Assembly (NCBI RefSeq): GCF_018100795.1
Contig: NZ_JAGJDY010000007.1
Coordinates: 186,001 to 250,000 of the forward strand
Length of the DNA stretch: 64,000 bases
Direction of reading: 5' to 3'
From: Alteromonas sp. MMG017
GTDB taxonomy: Bacteria; Pseudomonadota; Gammaproteobacteria; Enterobacterales; Alteromonadaceae
Shown: in pieces, positions 17,271-28,277 of the stretch
Numbering within the stretch: position 1 is the first letter of the stretch
Layout: the number at the start of each line of letters is the position of its first letter
The notes under the pieces: model-generated
Seen by the model: only the letters and a program-made list of their open reading frames with translations
Told to the model about the DNA's origin: nothing
Databases searched by the model: none
Program-made: the position numbers and the translations under genes

Positions 17271-17738
17271 TTAGTTCGTTTTGGCAGTAGCATAAAGTTG
17301 CTGCCATTCTGTTTCTTCCACTGGCATTATTGATAACCTACCGCCCTTTTTCACCAACCCTATTTCTGTAATAGTAGGCATTGCCTTAATGACTGATAAC
17401 GGCAATACGCTTTCAAACTTTTCTACAAACTTTACATCTACGCGAAACCATCGCGGGTTTTCTGGCGTCGATTTAGGATCATAGTAGTTAGACTCGGGAT
17501 TAAACTGGGTTTCATCTGGGTAACCTGCTTTTACCACTTCTGCAACGCCTGCAATACCAACTGTTTTGCAACTTGAATGATAGATAAACACGTTATCACC
17601 AATAGCGACCTTATCCCGCAAAAAGTTCCTTGCTTGATAGTTACGTACCCCATCCCAAGGCTCAGTTTGCTCAGGCCGTGTTTTTAAATCATCAATGCCG
17701 AATGCATCGGGTTCTGTCTTAAATAACCAGTAAGCCAT
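17271..17738 (-). CDS. EVE domain-containing protein
   Basis: The protein of about 155 residues starts at the ATG at 17738, preceded by AAGAGAAA. It begins MAYWLFKTEPDAFGIDDL and contains WDGVRNYQARNFLRD, the EVE (PUA-like) signature. EVE domains bind modified bases in RNA or DNA. The frame extends upstream to 17846, but that part lacks family resemblance. The length is normal for stand-alone EVE proteins, which are often called thymocyte-nuclear-protein-1-like. Confidence 0.93.
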   Translation of the reverse strand: MAYWLFKTEPDAFGIDDLKTRPEQTEPWDGVRNYQARNFLRDKVAIGDNVFIYHSSCKTVGIAGVAEVVKAGYPDETQFNPESNYYDPKSTPENPRWFRVDVKFVEKFESVLPLSVIKAMPTITEIGLVKKGGRLSIMPVEETEWQQLYATAKTN

Positions 17739-17970
17739 ACATTTTCTCTTTATTATCCTAATTGATATAGCAAAGCAGTATAACAAAGGCGGGGAATTTA
17801 ACGACAGCGCTATACCTAGGTTGCTGTGTACTGGTATAATACGCATTCGGTCTGCAATGTTTGTATTCGCTTTAAGCGATTTATGTGCGCTTTAGGCAGT
17901 TTTGTATTTGCCATAAGCAATATGAACTATGATGTACTGACCTACTTAATTCTTTTTTTCTCTGCTATAT

Positions 17971-20274
17971 GTGAACCTTATGCAAGCCACCATTAAGGCC
18001 GATCGCGGTCTATTTTCCTACCCTAAATATTGGCCGCACTGCCTTGGTACTGCGCCGTTTCTTCCCATGTCTAAAGAGGAAATGGATGCCCTAGGATGGG
18101 ACAGCTGTGACGTAATCTTAGTGACTGGTGATGCGTATGTTGATCATCCTAGCTTTGGTATGGCGGTGATTGGCCGTGTACTTGAAGCGCATGGTTTTCG
18201 GGTTGGTATTATTTCTCAACCTGATTGGACGAGCAAAGATGCATTCATGACCCTTGGTAAACCGAATCTTTATTTCGGTGTTACTGCGGGCAACATGGAT
18301 TCAATGATCAACCGCTACACAGCAGACAAAAAGCTTCGCCACGACGATGCTTATACACCAGGTAATGTGGGCGGTAAGCGCCCAGACCGTGCGGTTACCG
18401 TATACGCACAACGTTGCCGTGAAGCCTTTAAAGGCACGCCTGTTATTGCCGGCGGTATTGAAGCTAGCTTACGCCGTATTGCACATTACGATTATTGGAG
18501 CGAAAAGGTACGTCGTTCAGTATTGTTCGACTCAAAAGCCGATATGTTATTTTTCGGCAACGCCGAGCGCCCATTGGTTGAAGTCACCCACCGTTTAGCG
18601 GCCGGTGAAACTATTAGCGAAATGCGCGATATTCGCGGCACCGCTATCATTGTGAAAGAGGCGTTACCTGAGTGGCAAGGGGTTGACTCAACCTCGTTAG
18701 ATCGCCCTGGCAAAATCGAGCCTATCTCAAGCCCTTATCAAATGGAGCCTGAGTGTGACTCGCAAGATAAAGATAAAGCAAACAGCGAAGCGCCAGAAGC
18801 TGCGCCAATCGTGATACAACCCCCCACGCGCCGCAAGCCTTGGGAAAATGTATACGTGAAGCTGCCGGCTTACGAAACGGTAAAAGACAACAAAGTCTTG
18901 TATGCCCATACGTCACGTATTTTGCACCAAGAAACCAACCCTGGCTGTGCTCGTGCATTAATGCAGCGCCATGGCGACCGTCATATTTGGATAAACCCAC
19001 CCGCCATGCCTTTGGAAACAGAGGAAATGGATGCGGTATTCGACCTTCCGTATCAGCGTGTGCCTCACCCTGTGTATGGCGATGCCACTATACCCGCTTA
19101 CGATATGATTAAGTTCAGTATCAACATTATGCGCGGGTGTTACGGTGGTTGTACCTTCTGTTCTATTACAGAACACGAAGGCCGAATTATTCAAAGCCGC
19201 TCTGAAGACTCGATTATTCGTGAAATTGAAGAAATTCGCGATACCGTACCTGGATTTACCGGTGTTATTTCAGACTTGGGTGGCCCTACCGCAAACATGT
19301 ATCGTTTGCGCTGTAAGAGCCCGAAAGCCGAGGCTACCTGTCGTCGCCCGTCTTGTGTATATCCAAGTATTTGCGCGCACATGGACACCGATCATAAACC
19401 GACTATTGATTTGTATCGTCGTGCTCGTGAATTGCCCGGCGTGAAGAAAATTCTTATTGCTTCGGGTGTACGCTACGATTTGGCAGTTGAAGATCCTGAG
19501 TACGTAAAAGAATTAGCCTTGCACCACGTTGGCGGCTATTTGAAAATAGCACCTGAGCATACCGAAGACGGCCCACTATCGAAAATGATGAAGCCAGGTA
19601 TGGGCAGCTATTACCGTTTCAAAGAGTTATTCGACAAATATTCGCAAGAAGCAGGCAAAAAACAGTACCTTATTCCGTACTTTATTGCCTCGCACCCAGG
19701 CACCACAGACGACGATATGTTGAACTTAGCGATTTGGCTGAAAGAGAATAAGTTTAAGCTTGATCAAGTGCAGAACTTCTATCCTTCACCAATGGCAACA
19801 GCGACGACTATGTACCACACCGAAGTAAACTCACTTCGTAAGGTAACAAAAGACAGTGAAGACGTGCCTTCCGCTAAAGGTGAAATACACAGGCGTCTGC
19901 ACAAAGCTATGCTTCGATATCACGACCCCAAAAACTTCGCGCAAATTCGTGAAGCCCTTAAACGTATGGGTCGCGAAGACTTAATAGGCCGGGGTGCACA
20001 GCATTTAGTGCCACCAGAAACCGCGGATGAGAAACGTAAAAAAGCGGCGAAAGGTAGAAATGGGGAACGTGCGTTAACCAAACACACCGGTTTACCGCCA
20101 AGTTTCCAACGCAAAGGTCGTGGTAAAAATAATGCCGCTGGTGCTTCTACTGAGAATAGAGGCGGAAAAAATGCCGGTCGCGATAACGCCACTTCTAACA
20201 GAAGTGGCGGCAGAAACAGCGGACAAAACTCGCCTAGTTCACAGCGAAGAGGGAAACCAACAGCAAAACGCTAG
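17971..20274 (+). CDS. ygiQ: YgiQ family radical SAM protein
   Basis: The 767-residue protein has the N-terminal YgiQ domain ([21 protein letters not shown]), a radical SAM core with the [4Fe-4S] cluster cysteines C390, C394 and C397 in [11 protein letters not shown], and a basic, low-complexity Gly/Arg/Asn tail after about residue 690. GTG at 17971 and ATG at 17980 are both possible starts. YgiQ proteins are widely conserved and their substrate is still not settled. The tail may bind RNA, as an inference from composition. The gene is monocistronic. Confidence 0.95.
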   Translation: MNLMQATIKADRGLFSYPKYWPHCLGTAPFLPMSKEEMDALGWDSCDVILVTGDAYVDHPSFGMAVIGRVLEAHGFRVGIISQPDWTSKDAFMTLGKPNLYFGVTAGNMDSMINRYTADKKLRHDDAYTPGNVGGKRPDRAVTVYAQRCREAFKGTPVIAGGIEASLRRIAHYDYWSEKVRRSVLFDSKADMLFFGNAERPLVEVTHRLAAGETISEMRDIRGTAIIVKEALPEWQGVDSTSLDRPGKIEPISSPYQMEPECDSQDKDKANSEAPEAAPIVIQPPTRRKPWENVYVKLPAYETVKDNKVLYAHTSRILHQETNPGCARALMQRHGDRHIWINPPAMPLETEEMDAVFDLPYQRVPHPVYGDATIPAYDMIKFSINIMRGCYGGCTFCSITEHEGRIIQSRSEDSIIREIEEIRDTVPGFTGVISDLGGPTANMYRLRCKSPKAEATCRRPSCVYPSICAHMDTDHKPTIDLYRRARELPGVKKILIASGVRYDLAVEDPEYVKELALHHVGGYLKIAPEHTEDGPLSKMMKPGMGSYYRFKELFDKYSQEAGKKQYLIPYFIASHPGTTDDDMLNLAIWLKENKFKLDQVQNFYPSPMATATTMYHTEVNSLRKVTKDSEDVPSAKGEIHRRLHKAMLRYHDPKNFAQIREALKRMGREDLIGRGAQHLVPPETADEKRKKAAKGRNGERALTKHTGLPPSFQRKGRGKNNAAGASTENRGGKNAGRDNATSNRSGGRNSGQNSPSSQRRGKPTAKR

Positions 20275-20308
20275 TTTCCCCTATCGCTAAATACTAACGA
20301 TTTGTTAC

Positions 20309-20812
20309 TTATTTCTTGTAGGCACTTTTTGTAGGCACAGCAACACCTTTGCTGTGCCACTTAAATACCACAAAGATTAAGTCTACTTCTCCGGTATTTT
20401 TTACTCCGTGTTCATCCCAAGGGGCGGCGTACAACATATCCCCCGTGTTTGCCTTAAACACTTCACCTTCTACGCTCCATTCCCCACTGCCCTGTGTCAC
20501 TAATAGAAACTCTTCGTCACTATGTTCGTGAGGTGGGTGTATTTCTACGCCAGGTTTAATCACTGCCATCCCCGCCAATGATTGGCTTGTGCCAAAGGTT
20601 TCATCATTGTGGTAACTATAAAATATCCAGCCTTCGCCCTCATCAATGGCTGCATTAGCCTGTGGGATAACCTGTGTTTTGAAACTGTTTTCAGAGATTA
20701 CTTTGTCGGTGTCATTCTTCTTGACCACAAGAGTATCTGCCGCAAGCGCAGCAGAAACACTGCCTAAAATACATAAAATAACAGATAGCACTACAGGTAA
20801 ATTACGCTTCAT
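20309..20812 (-). CDS. Exported cupin-domain protein
   Basis: This 167-residue protein has a signal peptide (residues 1-24) and a single cupin fold. Metal-site histidines are visible in HPPHEHSDEEF (about residues 94-104) and a late His in DEHGVKN. Its start overlaps the end of the SMP-30-like gene by 4 bases, so the two are coupled. A periplasmic sensing or small-molecule role is possible; the substrate is unknown. Confidence 0.85.
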   Translation of the reverse strand: MKRNLPVVLSVILCILGSVSAALAADTLVVKKNDTDKVISENSFKTQVIPQANAAIDEGEGWIFYSYHNDETFGTSQSLAGMAVIKPGVEIHPPHEHSDEEFLLVTQGSGEWSVEGEVFKANTGDMLYAAPWDEHGVKNTGEVDLIFVVFKWHSKGVAVPTKSAYKK

Positions 20813-21906
20813 TCATCATCTCCCTTTGGTAAATTTGCTTTTTTAATTACCGCCACATGAGGGGCAGTCAAACTGCTAATGTATAGCATATCCGTCGTTT
20901 CTAACACCCCTGTTGTAAGCGGATAATGTCCCGTTGGGTCTTGTAAATCACTCGTCACATTACCTTGTTCGTTAACTTTTATTACATGGCCGTAGGCTTT
21001 TGCTTTAGGGCGCAGTGAAACAGGCAGTCGTTGTACCACTTTACGTAAAAAGGGAGCGTTGGATAAATCGTCTAACGAGGCGGAACGAGGTGAAGCAAAC
21101 CCTACCCAGTAACCGCCGTCTGGCGCTGTGGCAATATTATCGGGAAAGCCAGGTAAGTTATCGATGAACACATCCACCAAACCTGATTTAGGCCCAGAAA
21201 TGAAGTAACGTAACACGCGGTAGCTGCCTGTTTCGTTCACTAATACAGACTGCTGGTTTTGGCTGATGGCAACCCCATTAGCAAAAATTAACCCGTCCAT
21301 TAATACCCTAGTGACTCGGGTATCTGGATTGTACGCTAGCAATCGGCCATGACCCTTATGCTCTAAAATCTCTAAGAAGCTGCCGCTTAAGGTGCCGCCA
21401 TAGGCTTTAGCACTAAATTTAGTGGTGGCGTCAGAAAAATATATCATGCCATTTTCTGCCACATCTACGTCATCAGCATACACAATGGCCGTTCCATCAA
21501 CGCTGTCTGTTAACAAGGTGATATCGCCCGAGGGTGAAACTGAAAGTAAGCCTAGATAGGCATCTGCCACAATAAGGTTATCATTGGCATCGTACTCCAA
21601 GCCTAGTGGTCGGCCGCCAGTGTTTACCCAAGGTGTAAAGTGCGTAGCGTTAGGGGCTAACAGTAAAATGGCACCAGAATGCGTTGCAGTAGCAATAGTG
21701 CCATCACTTCGCAGTGCAAAATCCTCGGGCCCGAATTCGTTGCCAAGGGAAAGGCTATCAGAACGGGATAGTGAATCGTTAGTAAGGTGAACGCCGCTGT
21801 AACCGCTATCTTCTGGAGCTTCCCAAGCTACAGGTTCAACCGGCACGGGCCAAAGCAGTAAATATCCCATCACTGACAATAAAGCGATGATTAGTATAAT
21901 TCGCAT
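20809..21906 (-). CDS. SMP-30/strictosidine-synthase-like beta-propeller protein
   Basis: The 365-residue protein has an N-terminal hydrophobic helix (signal or anchor, residues 1-20) and a six-bladed propeller. It shows the repeated landmarks GPEDFALRSDG, RPLGLEYDANDNLIVADAYLGL and FPDNIATAPDGGYWVGF, typical of the SMP-30/gluconolactonase and strictosidine-synthase superfamily. Such proteins are calcium-dependent lactonases or hydrolases. It precedes and overlaps the cupin gene by 4 bases. Periplasmic location is inferred. Confidence 0.85.
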   Translation of the reverse strand: MRIILIIALLSVMGYLLLWPVPVEPVAWEAPEDSGYSGVHLTNDSLSRSDSLSLGNEFGPEDFALRSDGTIATATHSGAILLLAPNATHFTPWVNTGGRPLGLEYDANDNLIVADAYLGLLSVSPSGDITLLTDSVDGTAIVYADDVDVAENGMIYFSDATTKFSAKAYGGTLSGSFLEILEHKGHGRLLAYNPDTRVTRVLMDGLIFANGVAISQNQQSVLVNETGSYRVLRYFISGPKSGLVDVFIDNLPGFPDNIATAPDGGYWVGFASPRSASLDDLSNAPFLRKVVQRLPVSLRPKAKAYGHVIKVNEQGNVTSDLQDPTGHYPLTTGVLETTDMLYISSLTAPHVAVIKKANLPKGDDE

Positions 21907-22198
21907 GCGCTACCTTTTGTAATTCCATCTAAATGTAGAACCGTAGCAATAGCATGTTCTTACTCTAGGGTTAAATTCAGATTGGTGATTATTCAATATG
22001 TTTAAACGCTATAGGTAGATAAACCATGACAACACAATGCCCACTAAGTAGGTGAATAAACCTTTATCAAAAGGGTAAGTGATTAGGTTAAGAGGAAAGT
22101 AAAAATGAGGACGGAGATAACTTTGAAGGTTTAGATGAAGGCTGAGATGCTGATTAAGCTGAAGGTTTAGGTAAAAAACAAAAGTTAGACACAAAAAA
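21907..22198. other. Intergenic stretch with short degenerate tandem repeat
   Basis: No gene is supported here. Two short units (22105-22134 and 22135-22170) each start with ATG and end GAAGGTTTAG, so they look like a degenerate tandem duplication of about 30-36 bases. The first is preceded by GAGGAAAG, but the resulting 9- and 11-residue frames have no recognisable content. Confidence 0.35.
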
Positions 22199-22239
22199 CG
22201 CGTCTTTCACTTAGTTATATAAACTAAATAAAAGACGCG
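22192..22239 (-). terminator. Rho-independent terminator of the PepSY operon
   Basis: The arms CGCGTCTTT (22199-22207) and AAAGACGCG (22231-22239) enclose a second stem TTAGTT/AACTAA. On the minus strand a run of six T follows. It lies 50 bases after the PepSY gene. Confidence 0.85.
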
Positions 22240-22288
22240 CTGTATTCGTTCACACGACAAACCTATTAATGTTTATCGGATAGTGCTT

Positions 22289-23827
22289 TTAAGCCATAGG
22301 CGATTGAGGCGCATGAGATTTTGACGTGCTCTGGTGAGTATCTTCATCGCTATTAGTTTCGTTACCACTATGACCATTTGGGGTTGCTGCCTGATTTTCT
22401 TTTCGAAAATTCAACAATAGAGTTTCACGCTTAAGCAAAGTGTTACCTCGAAAAATACTCCACACCACATATATCAGCATGGGTATGTTTAATTGCAACG
22501 ATGCCACCGATAGTGCATGTTCCCCGTTCACAGCGCTATAAATAAATAAAAGCAATAACACACTGATACCTGAAATTATCAGCCACACTGGTTTGGTAAG
22601 TCTTTTGACGGCGACCGTAAGCGCTACGTTTAAAACCATTATTCCCCAGAATACTGCAATTAACGAACCCGCGAAGAACATGTCTGCTATTGCCGTGAAT
22701 GCTAATGCACTCACACTGCCCCACACCGTGCAATACCATAACCGTGTGGCCAGCACAGGATGGGCTTTTTTAGATAACCATACTTCCATTCCCGATACGC
22801 ACAACATGGTTAGCATAATACCCAAAACAAAATACAGCACTTTACTTGGTATCCCTGCAAAATCGCCAAAGTGAAGGCGGTAGACCGCCCACAACAATTG
22901 CTTACCCCATACGCCATCATCGTAACCGGCAGTACCTAAATAATTACCTGCAGTATCAAATCGGTATGCTTCACCGTAAATCAGTCGTCCCGGAACTTGC
23001 GCATAAATTTCGATGAATTGTTCTGGCTTGTTCACCTCGTGAACAGTCACAAATATAAGCGGGTTTTCTGGCGCTATGGTTTTCATTTGCGCGATGGCTT
23101 TGCCTATTTCAGGTTTGCCCTCTTGCGCTTCAATGACAGGATCGGGCGTAAATACTTGGTTTATTACCGCTTCCCTGTCGCCACCATAATTTAGTTGTGC
23201 CACAAGAACCAGTACAATTCCGGCTAACCCAAAGTACGTTCCCGTCACGCCAATAATCAAATGAAAGGGCGCTGCCCAAAGGCCAAAGCGATTATGTAAA
23301 TCAATTTGGCTTTGTTGATAATTCCCACCGCGGCGTAACTTAAACGCGTCTCGCGCCAAACGTTTATGCGCTATAATCCCCGTAACAATAAGCGTGCAAA
23401 TAACCGCACCTAAAGCACTCACAAGAATCATGCCCCAGCTTTTGGGAAGGTTGAGGTATAAATGCAAGTCCACCAACATTTCAGTGAAAAGTACGCTTTC
23501 TCTTTCTAGCAAATTCCCCTGTTCATCTGCGAAATATGCTGCATGGTCGTTTTCAACCACTAACCGAGGTATACCTGATGTAGGGAGTACCACAAATAGG
23601 TGATCGGTTTCCTCTGGATGTTGAGCTAAAAAGCTGTCCATCGCCTTTTCTACTGCCCCATCATCTAGGGTTTCAAATTCTGGAATATGCGGTTGTTCCC
23701 AGCGTTCAAATTCCAAATGGAACACGGCAATAGTGCCTGACAGGCACACTAAAAAAAGGAGTACACTTAAAAATACACCTATCCAACTGTGTGCATTCAG
23801 CGCTGATTGTTTTGTTGCTTTATTCAT
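22289..23827 (-). CDS. PepSY-associated TM helix protein (siderophore-reductase-like)
   Basis: This 512-residue inner-membrane protein has an N-terminal helix (NAHSWIGVFLSVLLFLVCLSGTIAVF), paired membrane helices around 185-215 and 335-355, and PepSY-like periplasmic regions. Four further C-terminal helices and a His-containing hydrophilic tail follow. Such proteins commonly sit next to siderophore receptors and are thought to help reduce ferric siderophores. It is the last gene after the siderophore receptor and the 179-residue membrane protein, with a 9-base gap. Confidence 0.88.
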   Translation of the reverse strand: MNKATKQSALNAHSWIGVFLSVLLFLVCLSGTIAVFHLEFERWEQPHIPEFETLDDGAVEKAMDSFLAQHPEETDHLFVVLPTSGIPRLVVENDHAAYFADEQGNLLERESVLFTEMLVDLHLYLNLPKSWGMILVSALGAVICTLIVTGIIAHKRLARDAFKLRRGGNYQQSQIDLHNRFGLWAAPFHLIIGVTGTYFGLAGIVLVLVAQLNYGGDREAVINQVFTPDPVIEAQEGKPEIGKAIAQMKTIAPENPLIFVTVHEVNKPEQFIEIYAQVPGRLIYGEAYRFDTAGNYLGTAGYDDGVWGKQLLWAVYRLHFGDFAGIPSKVLYFVLGIMLTMLCVSGMEVWLSKKAHPVLATRLWYCTVWGSVSALAFTAIADMFFAGSLIAVFWGIMVLNVALTVAVKRLTKPVWLIISGISVLLLLFIYSAVNGEHALSVASLQLNIPMLIYVVWSIFRGNTLLKRETLLLNFRKENQAATPNGHSGNETNSDEDTHQSTSKSHAPQSPMA

Positions 23828-23836
23828 TTTGCTCTC

Positions 23837-24376
23837 CTAAATCGGCACTGCGTAAAGAACGGCAGTACTGATTGCTGCAACGAGAATGTATGTAATTATT
23901 GCGATAACTTTACGCTTAGTGGCTAAATAATGATAAGCGGCAAGCCCCCAGAGAATAGGAAGCAACACAATACTTGATGCTAATTTTCCAGCGGTATCAA
24001 AAGGCAGCAACGTGCATATCCCTAGCGCTAGCGTCACATTTATCACTAACAGCAAAACCAACACCACACATGCATGACCTAAATTTCGCATGCTTGATTG
24101 CAGTGAAAAGTGCAGTATTTTCGGTTGCGGTATATTTCTAGGCACAGGCAATGTCGATTGGTTTTTACCAATAAAAGGCCACACAAGAATACCGGGTAAA
24201 CACAATGCATATAAAACCCCAAACTCCCATCCACTGGCATAAGACCATATCAGTGCAGATAGAAGCCAGATAACTACGCCTATATAAAGCACCAAAGACT
24301 TTTGGCGACGCCAACTTTCATAAACGGCCGCCATAGAGGCAATCGATAGGCTACCTGCTGTCAATAACATCAACAT
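23837..24376 (-). CDS. Small multi-helix membrane protein of the iron-uptake operon
   Basis: The 179-residue protein is very hydrophobic, with about six membrane segments in two blocks (1-70 and 100-179) joined by a Pro/Gln-rich linker. The first block resembles DUF3325 and the second DUF3649, two small proteins often found separately between a siderophore receptor and a PepSY protein. I therefore suspect a fusion, by eye only. It lies 12 bases after the receptor and 9 before the PepSY gene. Confidence 0.65.
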   Translation of the reverse strand: MLMLLTAGSLSIASMAAVYESWRRQKSLVLYIGVVIWLLSALIWSYASGWEFGVLYALCLPGILVWPFIGKNQSTLPVPRNIPQPKILHFSLQSSMRNLGHACVVLVLLLVINVTLALGICTLLPFDTAGKLASSIVLLPILWGLAAYHYLATKRKVIAIITYILVAAISTAVLYAVPI

Positions 24377-24388
24377 ATTTCAAACCTT

Positions 24389-26521
24389 TTAAAATGAGTA
24401 AGTAACACTAGCATTCACCGTTCTGCGCAAGCCTGGGAAACAGTCACCTCTGAATAAACAAGATGTAAGGTATTCTTTGTCTGTTAGATTACGTACGTTA
24501 AGCTGAACGTTGAGGTTGTCTGAAAACTGATAGGCCGCCATTAGGTCTGCCAGAGCATAACTAGGTGTTTCATAACGTAGGGCTGCATTTTCTGATACAG
24601 ATTTCCCTACATAACGAACTCCGCCACCAAGCGTGACATCGGCAAGAATTTCAGGCGTCCAACTTAACCATAGTGAGGCATTACTGTCTGGCTGTGCAGA
24701 GAGGTCGAAGCCATTTGGATCCTCAGCATCCATGATAGAAGCTGCAAATTGTGCTGATACTTGCCCCCATTGCACACGTCCCTCCAATTCTACGCCATCT
24801 ATCTTAGTTATACCTTGTTGCTGACTTGCATCAGTTGGCAGACTATTCGGGTTAGGAAGATTAGAAATTTCGATATTGTAATATGACAACGTCATATAGC
24901 CTGGCAATTCGGAAAATGCATATTTCACCCCAGCTTCGAACTGACGCCCTTCTTCTGGCTTAAGCTGATTATCGTTATCATCTAGCCCAACGACAGTTTC
25001 AAACGACTCAGCGTAGCTCAAGTAAGGTGAAATGCCATTATCGAAACGATACAAGACGCCCGCAGAGTATGAAGTTTGAGAGTCATTTTGCTCGGAAGCA
25101 CCATTATCGTTATCCACCCTGTCGTGGCGAAGGCCTAGCGTAACGCGCCACTGGTTGTAACTGATGTGGTCTGAAAGATAAAAGCCCGTATCTGTAACAT
25201 TTTGCTCTGGGCTATCGTTATAAATGGCATCGAAAATAGCTTGTTCGGGTGCCCCAGTGTAGATGGGGTTAGCTAAATCTAATATATAACGGAAGTCGCC
25301 CTGAAGTACGCCACCGCCTGCGTAGTATGCGGAGTTCGCATCAGTATCAACATTCTGATATTGAATACCACCCAATATTTCATGTTCAAACATTCCGGTT
25401 TCAACGAGTTTATTTAGGCGAATATCGACCGCATGTTGATTAAAAGTATTATCAGCTTGATAAAAGGTGCGGGCAACATAAGTATCAGTGGGTGCTACCG
25501 GTGCCCCAATAAACGCATTTAGATAGCGTGAGCCGCCAGTAAATGTTGGCCAGGCTTGGTGGTAATCTGCCTCACCATCGCGCCATAATGCCGTAAAAGA
25601 CATAGACGTGGTATCGTTGAAGATATGCTCCCCTAATAATGTTACCTGATTAGACTCAGTTTCAAATTTGTTGAAACCTGGCTCACCCGCATAGACGTCT
25701 TGGTCAGGTAGATAACTGCCATCAGCCAAGGGCAAGAGTGTTCCTTCAACCGGAATAAACTGCGCCGCCGTGTCACTGTCTGTGTTTTGGAACAAGCCAA
25801 TCAAGGTCAATGTCGTATTGTCAGAAGGGAGAAAAGACACTGAAGGCATGAATACTTGGGTGTCGTCATTAACATGGTCGACTTGGGTGTTCGCGTCTCG
25901 ATATACACCAACGAATCTGCCCAACCATTTTTCGTCTTCGCTAAGAGTAGCGTTTAAGTCAACGCTCACTTGTGCTCTATCAAACGAGCCATAACTACCC
26001 ACTATTTCGCTTCCCTTTCCGAGTGTAGGTGTTTTAGATACATAATTTACAATGCCGCCTGGTGAACCTTGCCCATAAAGTACAGACGCTGGACCTTTGA
26101 GTAGTTCAACCTGCTCCATGGTGTATATCTCGGCGCGGGTCGAGTTATAGTTGCCAAAGAGTTCTTGAATAGAGTCCCTATAACGAGGAATACTTAATCC
26201 ACGCGATGATATAGAATCTACCCGAGTGGCAAATCCGTAGGATTCCCCTGTGACGCCCGCCATGTAGGTCGCTGACTGAGAAAGGTTTAGCACACCTTTG
26301 AGTTTGAGATCCATCTCAGATTCAATAGAAATAGTTCTCGCTAAATCTACAATTGGCGTATTTGTTTTTGTTGCACCAAATGGGCTACGTTTACTGACAA
26401 TTTCAACTTTTTCTATATCACTTTCAGCGATATCTGAACTTTGTTGTGCAAATACAAATTGAGGGAAAACAGTATGTGAAAGCGCCACTAGTGTGGCTAA
26501 GGTAATGGGTGAGTGCTTCAT
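24389..26521 (-). CDS. TonB-dependent siderophore receptor
   Basis: The 710-residue outer-membrane receptor has a signal peptide (ending VFA-QQ near residue 26) and the TonB-box-like IEKVEIVSK. The plug contains SSRGLSIPRYRDSIQELFG and MEQVELLKGPASVLYGQGSPGG, the latter characteristic of the FhuA/FoxA-type ferric-siderophore class. The barrel ends VTYSF. It is the first gene of a three-gene iron operon. A Fur site would be expected upstream, but I could not identify one with confidence. Confidence 0.93.
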   Translation of the reverse strand: MKHSPITLATLVALSHTVFPQFVFAQQSSDIAESDIEKVEIVSKRSPFGATKTNTPIVDLARTISIESEMDLKLKGVLNLSQSATYMAGVTGESYGFATRVDSISSRGLSIPRYRDSIQELFGNYNSTRAEIYTMEQVELLKGPASVLYGQGSPGGIVNYVSKTPTLGKGSEIVGSYGSFDRAQVSVDLNATLSEDEKWLGRFVGVYRDANTQVDHVNDDTQVFMPSVSFLPSDNTTLTLIGLFQNTDSDTAAQFIPVEGTLLPLADGSYLPDQDVYAGEPGFNKFETESNQVTLLGEHIFNDTTSMSFTALWRDGEADYHQAWPTFTGGSRYLNAFIGAPVAPTDTYVARTFYQADNTFNQHAVDIRLNKLVETGMFEHEILGGIQYQNVDTDANSAYYAGGGVLQGDFRYILDLANPIYTGAPEQAIFDAIYNDSPEQNVTDTGFYLSDHISYNQWRVTLGLRHDRVDNDNGASEQNDSQTSYSAGVLYRFDNGISPYLSYAESFETVVGLDDNDNQLKPEEGRQFEAGVKYAFSELPGYMTLSYYNIEISNLPNPNSLPTDASQQQGITKIDGVELEGRVQWGQVSAQFAASIMDAEDPNGFDLSAQPDSNASLWLSWTPEILADVTLGGGVRYVGKSVSENAALRYETPSYALADLMAAYQFSDNLNVQLNVRNLTDKEYLTSCLFRGDCFPGLRRTVNASVTYSF

Positions 26522-26635
26522 TAATTATTATGCTTATTAGTAGAGTCGCGTTTATATTTGCCGATAATTTACCAAAATAACAACAATAATGAAAATAAAA
26601 ACTATTCCTATTTGCATGATTTTAACGCTACGATC

Positions 26636-26666
26636 AAAAAAGCTGACGATTTACGTCAGCTTTTTT
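26636..26666 (-). terminator. Terminator after ahpF
   Basis: A 13-bp perfect stem (AAAAAAGCTGACG and its complement) with a 5-base loop. A and T runs on both sides make it work in either direction. It lies 22 bases after ahpF. Confidence 0.93.
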
Positions 26667-26687
26667 ATTTGTGGCGTTTTAAAAGCG

Positions 26688-28277
26688 CTAAGCCGCTTGT
26701 GTTTCTTCTTCCATTTCAATAACTTCATGGCTTAGCAAGTATTCAAATGCTGCTAGTGATGCTTTTGCGCCCTCACCCATTGAAATAACAATCTGCTTAT
26801 ATGGCACCGTTGTTACGTCGCCCGCCGCGAAGATGCCTGGCGCTGATGTATTGCATTTCGTATCAATCACAATTTCGCCGTACTTACTCATGTCTACTAC
26901 ACCTTCCATGAATTGGCTATTTGGTACTAAACCAATTTGTACGAACACGCCCGATAGTGGAAGCGAGTGTAATTCGTTAGTATTGCGATCTTGATACTCA
27001 ATAGCATTAACTTTACCGTTTTCGGCGGTAATCTGATGAGTAGCAGCATTTCGAATAATCGTGATATTTTCACGCTTTTCAGCTTGGTCAATCAGTACTT
27101 GGTCAGCTTTAAGTTGTGGCATGAATTCAAATACCGTTACCGATTTCACAATACCCGCCAAATCAAGCGCCGCTTCTATACCCGAGTTACCACCACCAAT
27201 AACTGCAACGTCTTTACCTTTAAAGAAAGGACCATCACAGTGTGGGCAGTACGCCACGCCATTACCTACGTTTTCTTTCTCACCTGGGACACCAAGTTCT
27301 CTCCAACGTGCGCCAGTGGCTACAACGATTGAACGAGTGCGAATTTGTTCGCCAGACGATAATGTAATGGTTTTAACATTACCCTGTTCTACAGAATCTA
27401 CACGAACATGCTCTTTAAGCGTGATATCGTAATCGTTCATGTGCTCCATTAAATTACCTACAAGCTCAGGGCCGGTAGTTTTAGATACTGAGATAAGGTT
27501 CTCAATACCCATAGTATCTTTCACCTGACCACCGAAACGATCGGCAACCACAGTCACTTTTAAGCCTTTACGTGCGCTGTATATCGCTGATGCCACACCC
27601 GCTGGACCACCACCAATTACGGTAACGTCTTGTAACGGTAACGACTCACCCTTGTTCGCCTCTTTTAGCGAAGGGTCACGTTCGATAAGTTTGTCGATAA
27701 GCACCGATGCATCTACCTTACCGTTAGCAAACAGCTCGCCATTAAGGTAAACACTTGGAACACCTTGAATGTCACGCTCTGCTACTACATTTTGATACAA
27801 ACCACCGTCAATCATTTCAGACGTAATGTTTGGATTAAGTAGCGCAAATTGGTTAAGCGCCTGAACTACTTCTGGGCAGTTGTGGCAGCTTAAGCTAATA
27901 AATACTTCGAAGTTAAGTTCTTCTTTAACGCCTTTAACAATCGCTTTTACGCTGTCATCAATTTTAAGCTCGGTACCTGATGCGTGAAGCATACCTAAGA
28001 TAAGCGAGTTAAATTCATGACCGCCAGGGATACCAGAAAAGCGAATGCCTGTGTCTTCACCATCAGCTTCTAATAAAAAGCTGATAGAGCTGCGTAGTAC
28101 ACCATTGGTGTCACGCTCTTCAAGGCTTAATTTGTCACTTACACCAGCAATGTCGGACAGAAACGACACAAGCTCTTCACGCTTGCTGTGTTCACCGGTC
28201 TGTACGACGAAGGTTACGTTTTTCTGCATTGACTCAGCATAGCCTTTCAACGCTTGTAAAATTTCTTTAGTTAACAC
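26688..28277 (-). CDS. ahpF: Alkyl hydroperoxide reductase subunit F
   Basis: I place the start at the GTG at 28277 (AAGG upstream), giving about 529 residues, the usual AhpF length. The frame itself stays open to 28316. The N-terminal double-thioredoxin region holds the CHNC dithiol (SCHNCPEV). The flavoprotein part has the FAD site [17 protein letters not shown] and the redox pair CPHC near residue 345. It passes electrons from NADH through FAD and the dithiols to AhpC. It lies 149 bases downstream of ahpC on the same strand. Confidence 0.96.
   Translation of the reverse strand: MLTKEILQALKGYAESMQKNVTFVVQTGEHSKREELVSFLSDIAGVSDKLSLEERDTNGVLRSSISFLLEADGEDTGIRFSGIPGGHEFNSLILGMLHASGTELKIDDSVKAIVKGVKEELNFEVFISLSCHNCPEVVQALNQFALLNPNITSEMIDGGLYQNVVAERDIQGVPSVYLNGELFANGKVDASVLIDKLIERDPSLKEANKGESLPLQDVTVIGGGPAGVASAIYSARKGLKVTVVADRFGGQVKDTMGIENLISVSKTTGPELVGNLMEHMNDYDITLKEHVRVDSVEQGNVKTITLSSGEQIRTRSIVVATGARWRELGVPGEKENVGNGVAYCPHCDGPFFKGKDVAVIGGGNSGIEAALDLAGIVKSVTVFEFMPQLKADQVLIDQAEKRENITIIRNAATHQITAENGKVNAIEYQDRNTNELHSLPLSGVFVQIGLVPNSQFMEGVVDMSKYGEIVIDTKCNTSAPGIFAAGDVTTVPYKQIVISMGEGAKASLAAFEYLLSHEVIEMEEETQAA

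Noticed and set aside
22009-22194. Minus-strand open frame of 61 codons rich in Leu/Asn
   Set aside because: It arises from a degenerate tandem repeat, lacks a ribosome-binding site and overlaps the terminator region.
26522-26635. Fur box upstream of the siderophore receptor
   Set aside because: Several AT-rich 19-base segments faintly resemble a Fur site but none matches the consensus well enough to annotate.
26991-27432. Open frames of 113 and 123 codons antisense to ahpF
   Set aside because: They are shadows of the conserved ahpF coding sequence without plausible ribosome-binding sites or protein-like composition.
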